Assembly (NCBI RefSeq): GCF_000210295.1
Contig: NC_026743.1
Span: 1,240,001 to 1,304,000, forward strand
Source: Trypanosoma brucei gambiense DAL972
Lineage: Eukaryota > Euglenozoa > Kinetoplastea > Trypanosomatida > Trypanosomatidae
Direction: 5' to 3'
DNA length: 64,000 nucleotides
Part shown: piece by piece, positions 1 through 8,000 of the stretch
How positions within the stretch are numbered: position 1 is the stretch's first letter
Layout: each line of letters begins with the position of its first letter
The notes under the pieces: generated by a model
Database searches by the model: none
The model's input: the letters and a program-made list of their open reading frames with translations, nothing else
Told to the model about the DNA's origin: nothing
Made by a program: the position numbers and the translations under genes

Positions 1-283
1 TTCTGCGGGATTCGGTAACACATCTGAATATCGTCAGGGAAATATTATACCACAATCCTTTTGTGATCAACTGTTCACGTGGGAGAGGGAATGCCGAAGA
101 CTAATTTTTCGTCACGATGTGGTGCTGTTGAAAAATATCGGGAAAGAGCAGATGGAAATAATCTTAAACTGTCTTTCAAATAGTGGGGAACAGCACGCCG
201 TGGTGCATCGCGAGAGCGGTACTTTGGTCATTGAACAGGAGGTTTACACGCGTGTACTGTCCAATTTCATTACTCCGGATTAA
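1..283 (+). CDS. C-terminal end of an unrecognised protein (5' truncated by window edge)
   Basis: An open frame with codons starting at position 2 runs from the window edge to a TAA at 281-283, giving the last 93 residues of a protein whose start lies outside. The visible part is soluble-looking, without a membrane segment or low complexity. It has a basic stretch (WERECRRLIFRHDVVLL) and ends in ITPD. Alternating charged and aliphatic residues suggest a folded helix/strand domain. I do not recognise the family. It is called coding because the frame is open to the edge, is on the strand of every other gene in the window, and is followed by a pyrimidine tract and AG that would start the next transcript. 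Confidence 0.7.
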   Translation, partial: SAGFGNTSEYRQGNIIPQSFCDQLFTWERECRRLIFRHDVVLLKNIGKEQMEIILNCLSNSGEQHAVVHRESGTLVIEQEVYTRVLSNFITPD

Positions 284-765
284 TGACATCAGAGGTAACG
301 ACATGAGTGCTGCTCTTGGAGTTCGTTTCTACCTGTTTATTCTTGGTGTGTGAGTGAGCGCACGCGCATTGGTTCCGTTACTACAGTGGTCGGGTCGCGG
401 TTGGGGGCGTGGTGGCCGCTTGGGTGCCGATTCCGTTTCCTTTTTTCCCCCTCCTCCGCGGTGCCAGTAACGCGAGGGATCGGCTTGGTCTCCATCTGCG
501 GTGTGTATTATTCGGTAAAAAAAAATAATAATTCGACCTTAGCCTTTTTCCAGTGGAAGGGGTAAAGAAGATGTGCCTGTCGTGTGTGTTTGCTCGTTTT
601 TGAACGCTGTTGCTTATGCTTGAATTGATGTATACCTCATTTCCCCCCGTATTGTAATTGTTCATTATTAACAACAACAATAAGGCTCAGTGAAGGTGTA
701 ACGGCTGGTTCTGGGCTGGCCTGCAGCGTCGATCCCTTCCATTTGACCATTTTAGCGACTCGGCG
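284..765 (+). other. Intergenic region, unknown gene to ARM-like gene
   Basis: It holds the 3' UTR of the upstream gene and the 5' UTR of the next. The clearest signal is the pyrimidine tract at 431-457 followed by AG at 466-467. A weaker tract (542-550) precedes an AG at 551-552. No protein-like reading frame or RNA gene is seen. Confidence 0.6.
431..467 (+). promoter_or_regulatory. Candidate spliced-leader acceptor for the ARM-like gene
   Basis: A C/T-rich tract (431-457) is followed by the first AG at 466-467. This would give a 5' UTR of about 298 nt before the ATG at 766. The AG at 551-552 is an alternative. Confidence 0.45.
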
Positions 766-2109
766 ATGCGTAGGGGACCACAATGGTTTATCCAGAGCCG
801 GTCACGTGAACGGTTTCACCAGTTATGGCCATGGGCACTTGGGGGCGTATGTGCCACTTTGTACTTCTTCAATCGCGAGCCTTTTGAAGAAATGGCTGGT
901 ACTGTGGTAACTAAGATACGGAAACCCCTACTCAAGACGATGGAATGGATTGAACTGCACGATGTGGACCCGGAGACGATGGCGCTGGAACTTCCTCCTG
1001 ACGTGCTTTTTGGCCCCTTGGAGTTCTCAAAGCAGATGCGATTCCTAATGGCTGCGCTACGGGCTGATAATGAACTTGCCGATGGGTATCTTGCTCGTGT
1101 GCTGGTGGATCATATGGATCTTTCTCTTGATCCACCATTGCTCACGGAAAAGGAAATTCTCGAGACAGGTGGGAGGCAGTTGCTTGACTTTGCCATTGAG
1201 GATTTTTTGGGTGCAGGTTCTAGGAAGACTCGGAAGCATATATTCTTTAGGCCAGACCAATTTCTTCGTCTTATCAACTTTTTAGCCGTTTATCCGTCAT
1301 TGACAAACTACTTTGTGAAGGAACGCAACGGTGTGGACATGATTTTTCGCGCGCTACGGCACAGCAGCGACGAATTCGCACGTGTTCTGGCGCTTCGCAG
1401 CCTATGTCTATTCTGCTTTACGCAGTGTGAAGACGGCGACGTGGAGCGGCGAATAATGCAGGCGAATGGTGTTGAGCAAATTGTGAAAGCTTATAAGCAA
1501 AGTACGGGTGACCCAACTGACACAAGGTACATCACCTTACTCATCTCTTCCCTGTTGCGCCACTATCCTCTAGAGGGCGGAAAAGAATTTATTGAGGCCG
1601 ATGGCATTCAGGCAGCTGTTGACAACTTGAATATTGCTCGGTACAAGGGCATACCTCAACATGTGCGAGTTCTTCATGATGCGAAACGACTCCCACCAGC
1701 AGCCATTGGCGGTAGGTCCATCAATTCGCGCATTGAGGATGCTGACTTTATTCCTATAGCGATGGGTCTTCTTGATGCCTTTCCTGAATTCTACGAAGCT
1801 TCTAGTGAGATATTACTACTACTACGAAGTATTGTACCGTCGTGTGCGAGTCCGTTTAACCTTTTGGAGTATCATGCTATGCCTATTTTATCGAAATATT
1901 ATGTGCGATGGCAGAATGACACCGTTTTTCGCACGGATGGTACGCTCCAGTTGTTGGTGGAACTGTTTAAACTAATGTTAGAGGACCCGACGTGCCAGCG
2001 CTGTTTTGACCCGAGTGTGGCGTCATATGAGTTGCAGGAGTGTCTGCGGACCGCACGCGCGGCAATTGAAGCGGAATCATCCAAACCTGTGGTGCAACCC
2101 ACACTTTAG
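766..2109 (+). CDS. N-terminally membrane-anchored protein with armadillo-like helical repeats
   Basis: The protein has 447 residues. The N-terminus is strongly basic (residues 1-19) and is followed by one short hydrophobic segment, residues about 20-35 (WPWALGGVCATLYFF), then a long soluble region with no further membrane segment. That is the layout of a signal-anchored protein facing the cytosol. Residues about 150-420 are rich in short leucine-containing amphipathic helices (for example LRHSSDEFARVLALRSLCLF), consistent with ARM/HEAT-type repeats. In trypanosomes an ARM-domain receptor anchored this way exists in the mitochondrial outer-membrane import complex (ATOM46). The size and topology resemble it, but I cannot confirm identity, so no symbol is given. 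The ATG at 766 is the first of the frame and lies after the candidate acceptor. An ER or mitochondrial outer-membrane location are both possible. Confidence 0.75.
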   Translation: MRRGPQWFIQSRSRERFHQLWPWALGGVCATLYFFNREPFEEMAGTVVTKIRKPLLKTMEWIELHDVDPETMALELPPDVLFGPLEFSKQMRFLMAALRADNELADGYLARVLVDHMDLSLDPPLLTEKEILETGGRQLLDFAIEDFLGAGSRKTRKHIFFRPDQFLRLINFLAVYPSLTNYFVKERNGVDMIFRALRHSSDEFARVLALRSLCLFCFTQCEDGDVERRIMQANGVEQIVKAYKQSTGDPTDTRYITLLISSLLRHYPLEGGKEFIEADGIQAAVDNLNIARYKGIPQHVRVLHDAKRLPPAAIGGRSINSRIEDADFIPIAMGLLDAFPEFYEASSEILLLLRSIVPSCASPFNLLEYHAMPILSKYYVRWQNDTVFRTDGTLQLLVELFKLMLEDPTCQRCFDPSVASYELQECLRTARAAIEAESSKPVVQPTL

Positions 2110-2524
2110 TTTGTGCAGAAATTGATTTGTGTTTTGCGTCTTTTTCCGTTTGGATAAGGGAATATGAAAAGTGGAAGAGGGCGCAACGGACGGTGAAATT
2201 GTTAGTCACCGTGTTAATGTGAGGTGGCCATCCTCCCTTTCCTTTTATTTTTTGTATTTTTTTTTTCGTCATCATCTCTTTTGAGCAACCTGAGACGACA
2301 GATGTGTGTGTGTGGGAACACGAACAGGAGCGAAACAAAAGGAATAATAGAGGAATAAAAATATGATGAATTGCATTTATTCCATGGTAGTCAACAACAG
2401 ACAAGATAATTCTTAAACGTCTTGATTTCGATATTTCTGCGGCTTGAAGTTCCCGTGTATTTTCTGAGGACGAGACATTTATAACGTAAAAGTGGTATTA
2501 TTTTCAGATACATTGCCTCTTTCC

Positions 2525-2542
2525 CTCTCTCTCTCTCTCTCT
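2525..2542 (+). repeat. (TC)n microsatellite
   Basis: A perfect alternating TC run of about nine units lies in the intergenic region. It is pyrimidine-rich and could in principle act as a splicing tract, but it is 460 nt upstream of the next ATG and a better tract lies closer. Confidence 0.85.
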
Positions 2543-2820
2543 GGCGGACGTTTATTTTTGTTTTATACACACCTCCAGTGGTAATTTGTTTTTCTTGTAT
2601 TCTCTGCGTGCTGAAGTTCCACTTTGTTCCATTCCATGTTATAGAGTAGTGTGAACTCAAATGTGTGAGGGAAATAAGAGCTATATGATTATCTTCTGTG
2701 TGTGTTTGTGTTTTTGTGTGTTTGTGTTTGTTCGGGAAGTTCACGTGCAGAAGTTTATGCGTTACATTATTTTGATACCACTGTATTATTTAGGTATTAC
2801 CACCTTATGTGTTTTATTGG

Positions 2821-2846
2821 TTTATCTTTTTTTTTTTCATATTTAG
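2821..2846 (+). promoter_or_regulatory. Candidate spliced-leader acceptor for ARL13
   Basis: A T-rich tract of about 18 nt is followed by the first AG at 2845-2846. It predicts a 5' UTR of about 152 nt to the ATG at 2999. Confidence 0.55.
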
Positions 2847-2998
2847 TGGCGAAAGGGGGTTTTGCTTCGTGAGTTTGTGCTCTTGTGTTGAGAAAGGGAT
2901 CAAACAATCACCGAATTGGCCGAAGCTAAGTGACCTGAATCGTTTCTAAGTAAGAGAATATTTTTTAATTAACCGATAGATATTCAAAGGAATCGATT

Positions 2999-3811
2999 AT
3001 GAGCAGTTCTGAACACGATAGTCGTGTTGCGTACTGTAAGGAGCATAATGTGCATCATCTCTTTGAGCTCATGGCTTCCAGGTTGCTAGTTGAGCGCCCC
3101 GAGAACCCTTTTGAATACCTTCGGGAGTTGCTGGTCACGGTGGAGAACTCCAAGAAGCAAACAGCACATGATCCCACAATGCTTCCGTCGTCGCCATTGG
3201 GGGCGAAGGACAAGCTGACGAAGATCACAATAGGCACATTTGGTATTGAGAATGCCGGCAAAACAACGATCATTTCTGCTTTGGGAGGAAATATTGAAAA
3301 GAATCCTATGCCTACCGTCGGATTCACTCCTACAAGATTCCAGACGGATAGGTGCGATCTTTGCATCTTCGACCTTGGCGGAGGCGCCAACTTTCGAGGA
3401 ATTTGGGTTCACTATTTCCACGACTGTCATGGTTTCATGTTCGTCATCGACTCTGCAGCGGATGATGCGGTTGTGGAGGAATCCCTCAATGCACTTCGCA
3501 CTGTAGCGCAGCACAAGCATGTGCGTGGCAAGCCGGTGCTGGTGCTGGCTAACAAAAAGGACTTAAAGAGTAGCAGAGGCGTTGAGATTGTTTCTGAAGG
3601 CCTCTTGGAGGAACTCTTTGGGGATGTTTCTCTCTACCATCTAGTGCCTTCATGTGGCATTGAGGAGGATCCTGAACTGGAGAAGGGCGTTGATTGGCTA
3701 TTGACGAAGATACAGAAGGAATATACTCACATTGATAAGTTGGTGGAAAGTCAGACGCTGGAGGTAAAAATGGAGGCAGAACAAAAGAGGAAGAAGTTGC
3801 TTGAAGAATAG
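2999..3811 (+). CDS. ARL13: ARL13-type ciliary small GTPase with N-terminal docking/dimerisation domain
   Basis: This 270-residue ARF-like GTPase acts in the flagellum; the family's known role is as an activator for ARL3 in moving lipidated cargo. Visible motifs are the P-loop GIENAGKT at residues 82-89, switch II DLGGG at 125-129, and the guanine-specificity motif NKKD at 185-188. ARF proteins have a catalytic Gln after DxxG. Here the motif is DLGGG, the substitution typical of ARL13B, which is the main reason for the call. Residues about 17-47 (HNVHHLFELM, ENPFEYLREL) match the RIIa/Dpy-30-type docking and dimerisation fold, an arrangement I recall for trypanosome ARL13. The last about 35 residues are a charged Lys/Glu helix, much shorter than the vertebrate ARL13B tail. 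There is no N-terminal acylation signal. The start is the first ATG after the acceptor. Confidence 0.88.
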   Translation: MSSSEHDSRVAYCKEHNVHHLFELMASRLLVERPENPFEYLRELLVTVENSKKQTAHDPTMLPSSPLGAKDKLTKITIGTFGIENAGKTTIISALGGNIEKNPMPTVGFTPTRFQTDRCDLCIFDLGGGANFRGIWVHYFHDCHGFMFVIDSAADDAVVEESLNALRTVAQHKHVRGKPVLVLANKKDLKSSRGVEIVSEGLLEELFGDVSLYHLVPSCGIEEDPELEKGVDWLLTKIQKEYTHIDKLVESQTLEVKMEAEQKRKKLLEE

Positions 3812-5068
3812 AGAAACAGCTGATGTGTTTTACATTGCCCGTAAGGGAGAAGGCGGGCACTGTTAATCATAGAGGACACATGCATGGGGAAGTTGCTGCT
3901 CGTGTGAGTAACATATTGACAGTGACATTAGAAGCGAGTGCGGGCATTTATTGTTCTTCGGTGCTAAACTCTAGTGAGTACGTTTCGGTGAGTTGTGAAC
4001 TGATGTGGGCGTTCCCTTGTGTTGTGATACTGCATTTCTCCGCCTTTCGACTTGTATGAAAACTACATTTGTAGTTGCCACTATCACACTATTGTGCGTC
4101 GACGTGCCAACACTTTTTCTTTGTCATCTGTTTTGCTTTTTTTTTTCGTTTCTCTTCAAACATCCTTTTCGGTGTTCGTGCACCGCTCATCCGATCGGCG
4201 GGGGTCTCGTTTTGTGCGATCTAATTTTCGATTAGCGGAGGTAGTGTTTCCTTTCCTTCCCCATAGGTGGATGGTTATCATTCCATTTCATCTTCTCTAT
4301 TTTTAGTATTTTGATTATCCCTTAATGCAACTGCATGTGTTAATTCACTGTTTGCTGCCCACCGTTCTGCCACTTTTTTTCTCTTTCCTTTCTCCTTCTT
4401 TTACTTTTTTAAACATTGTCTGTACTTACCCTTTGTCTCTCGGTAGGTGTAAAGAAGGGGTACTCTACACCAACTTTTTGTTAGCCTCCTTCTTAGTTTA
4501 AACTAGGGGTTCAGAATCCTTATTTTCCCCCTTCCCTCCCCCCCAAAAAAAAGGGAAAACAAAGCAAATCAAAGGAAGGGAGAAGGGGTTACGGAGTTAG
4601 ATATATAGATAGGGGGGAAAGTGAAGGTGTGTCCTCCTGCCGAGAAGTAAAGCAAAAAAAGACAGGAAAGGTAGAATAGAAGTGGGAAAGGAAAGGAGGG
4701 CGCATCCCCGCCACTTAGCATTACACATTGTTCTATTTCACCCTTTTTTATTTCGAAATTTTTGTTGGTGTCGTTGTTATTGTTATTGTTATAATTTTTT
4801 TTTTGTATTCTCTTTGTGTTATTGTGGCCCGCGTGCTTGTGTGGTGGGAGAGTGACATACGTACATTCAAGTTTTTGGTCGGCTCATTTCTTAGTTGGAG
4901 CGAGAGGACGTACTTGCGCGCACGCACACACAAACAAACAAAAGGGTTGACAGACACAAAGCAACTCCATACATTGGTGTGGTGGAGGTTCGGGAGTATT
5001 TTATATAGCACTCCCCTACACTGTTATTTGCCTTTTTCTCCTTTTATCTCGCGTGTTGCTGAAATACG
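3812..5068 (+). other. Intergenic region, ARL13 to CNB-C2 gene
   Basis: About 1.26 kb holds T-rich tracts (near 4133-4157 and 4793-4823), a C-rich run with four C-tracts around 4527-4544, and a purine-rich block (4545-4700). It probably holds the ARL13 3' UTR and the 5' UTR of the next gene. Small open frames here have biased, low-complexity composition and are not called. Confidence 0.6.
4793..4850 (+). promoter_or_regulatory. Candidate spliced-leader acceptor for the CNB-C2 gene
   Basis: A T-rich tract at 4793-4823 is followed by AG at 4849-4850, giving a 5' UTR of about 218 nt. A second strong tract lies at 5022-5049, but its first AG is at 5096-5097, inside the reading frame and just before the second in-frame ATG (5099). 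Use of that site would remove the first ten residues. Confidence 0.4.
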
Positions 5069-8000
5069 ATGACGTTAATTCCTCAAAACCCCTACAGAAT
5101 GAGTTTCAGCAGATGTAATAATGAGCGAAAAGCTTCAATTCCCTTGCAACCGACCAACACGAATGGGGGGATCAGTGCTGATAACACTGGTGTAGATCTT
5201 AAAGCTCATCGTGTGACTCCATTCACCACCACATTTGGACGGAGACACACCCTATATGGGGAGACAGAGATACGCGAGGCAAAGGAAACTTTAGCAAAGT
5301 TATTTGTGCCAGTGGCAAAGTTGGGAATGCACCGGCTGCGAAGAAGTAGACTGCACAAAAAGAATTCAGAGCTTCGGAGCTACACTATCGACTCCATTGT
5401 TCAGGCATACCGGAGTTCCAACTCAATAATCTCCACTTGGCCTATGGACGTGCTAACCTTGCTTGCTGAGGGAGCACAGTATCACTACTTAGAAGATGGC
5501 GAGGTGATTGTATATGCGAGGGAATGGTACTTGTCGACTGGAATTATTGTTGTTCTCTTCGGTGAGGTGCAGGAGACGCTACCAAAATCTGAGAAAAACT
5601 TTACACCGAATAAGACGTCTGGTAACATACGGCACCCTGAGCGTTCCGTTTTATGCGAACAAACCGTTCTCTGTAGGGATTTTGCACCTTCGCGTCTAAA
5701 GGCGCACGGTTATGCCGATGTAGCAGTAATACCCGCTCGCTGGGTTTGGGATGCCATCAATTACACCTCAATGGAGCCATTTGCTGAGGGGATGCTAGAC
5801 TCTTTGAGAATGACTGTTGCACCATTATGTGAAAGCGTTTTGGAACGAACGTACTTTCCCACCGCGTTGACGCTTCGTCGCAGTTGGCTTTGGTCTTTCT
5901 TCAGTGCAGGGGAGCGAATTCGTCTCGCACGCCTCATGGAGGTGAAGGTGTTTTGCGCTGGCGACACCCTGTTTGGTGAAGGGGACCGTAATCCGTACGT
6001 GTACATCATTCGCCGTGGTGCCGTTCGGGTTGTGGTGTGCAAGGAGCCCATTTTGGACTTTGGCCCCGGCGCAGCCTTCGGTGAGGTGAGTGTCATTTTT
6101 GATGAACCACGCTGCTGCCATGCGATTGCCACGTGTTTATGTGAAGTTTACTGTTTGCACCGTCGTCACATTATGAAGCGACTCAGGAAGAAGGCGCACG
6201 TGTGTGATAGCGTGATTGGAACAGCCCTGAGAAGGCGTGAGCAGTGGTTGGAGGACGCCAAGACAAGGCACGTGATGAGCCTTACTGTTTTGTTAGGAGG
6301 CGTTCCCTGTCTCAGTCAGGCGACAGAAAAGGTCCGAGCGGCCATAGCGGAGAAAGCCAAAACAGTGGTGCTGCCCCCGCGACAAGTGTTATTCAAAAAG
6401 GGAACCTTGTGCGATCATCTTTTCATTGTGGGGCGGGGAACCCTCTTAATGGAAGGTGCTGAAGATACTGTAGCGACTCGTACGTCAACGGGGTTTGTGG
6501 GTGAGTTGTTTCTCCATCCGCATTTATGGCCCACAGACGTTACCTCCCTCACATCTGTTGATGGCTGGATGTTCCACGTTGATGTAGTGAAGGATGCGCT
6601 TGATAGCATAAACGCCAGGGAACAGGCAGTTGACATATGCCGTCAGGGGATTGAACTTTATCGCGCTCAGTACGGGCCGGAAAGTGTTATGGAGCCAACC
6701 CCTGCACCCCGAAAGTTGGGTCCCGCGCGTAAAGGCACAACTGCCTTTCCTTCGGGGGCGAAGCAGTCAAATTCACTCCGTCAGAAGGGGCAACCCAGAA
6801 GTCCGTCACTTCCCAGCACGCCAAGGCTTGTAGCGGTAGCCAAGACTACTCCTGTGAAGGAGGAGCCACTGGAGAAGTTTGATTGGAACGCGTATGCAAT
6901 CGAGGATAAGGTAGCGCTGCCCTCAGCGGACACGGATGAAAGTGATAAGCGCAGCGAACGGCAGCAGACCGAGCATGTCATTGAGGCTGAACTCGGTGGG
7001 CAGGCGGGGAGTTTGTTGTCCGCTGGTGTAGGGCTAGGAATTAGTGCTATTGACTGCGACTTTTCTGATGAGGTGGATGAGATGCGGCAAATGTTACTTG
7101 AGCAGGCCCTTCTAATACCTTCAAACAGACTACTGTTCTTCATCAGGCAAATAAATCGCAGCAAGGTTACATTGGTGGTGGACGACGGTGCCGTTGTGAC
7201 GGGAGAGTGTTCGTTAGAGACAACCGTGGGTGACGATCTGACGTTCCCCCAGTACGTCTTACCGCCCTCTGTTGTGTACACTTTAGACAATGTGAACACT
7301 TATAATGTGGATGGCGCGCCATTTAACGGGGAGGACGTGCTAAACGACACCAACCGACAGTTAGCAGACGGAGTCGGTACGACTGCGCACCGACGAGCAC
7401 GCACTCCCGAAGTTGCTCTTGTGACACCAGATTTTATGTCAACGTTTCGCTCCACCGATGAAATGGCAAATACAACCTTAAAGGGGCAACAGTTTGGCGG
7501 CCTTTCATTGTTCCTGCGGTCCGGTCGTCCATGTTCGGGGCTCAGTGGTAAGCACCATCTACAGCATTCATCGTCCCTTTATGGGACGCTGCGGCGTAGG
7601 AGTCTTAGCGGGGTGAGCAGAAATTATACTCCTTATCCCCAAACTCCTTTTACGCCTGATGTACACGGTTCGACACAGTACAGTTTCTCTAACATATACA
7701 CAAGACTCAATAGCGTGGATTACACACAACAAGCGAAAATCACAGCTTCTGCACTCCAGTCTGCTCTTGATCGTTTTGTGAAACTGGACGACCAAAATTA
7801 CTTTCAACAAGTGGTGCGTGTCTGCTTACCAACAGAGGCAGAGCAGCAGTTGATTACGGAAGAGGTTGGTAGTGGTGGTAAGAGTAGCTGTGACTTGATA
7901 CTACTGCTGATGCACGTTAGGAAGTGTGAGGGCCTCCAGCTAAGTGACGATATGCAGTACCCTATTGTGAAGGTTTATACCAAGACGCGCGTCCTCATCA

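Larger units (their letters stand above)
2110..2998 (+). other. Intergenic region, ARM-like gene to ARL13
   Basis: It holds a 3' UTR with a TC dinucleotide run (2525-2542) and TG-rich sequence around 2690-2735. A strong T-tract and AG (2821-2846) lie before ARL13. No convincing coding sequence is present; the short frames here are repeat-derived. Confidence 0.6.
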
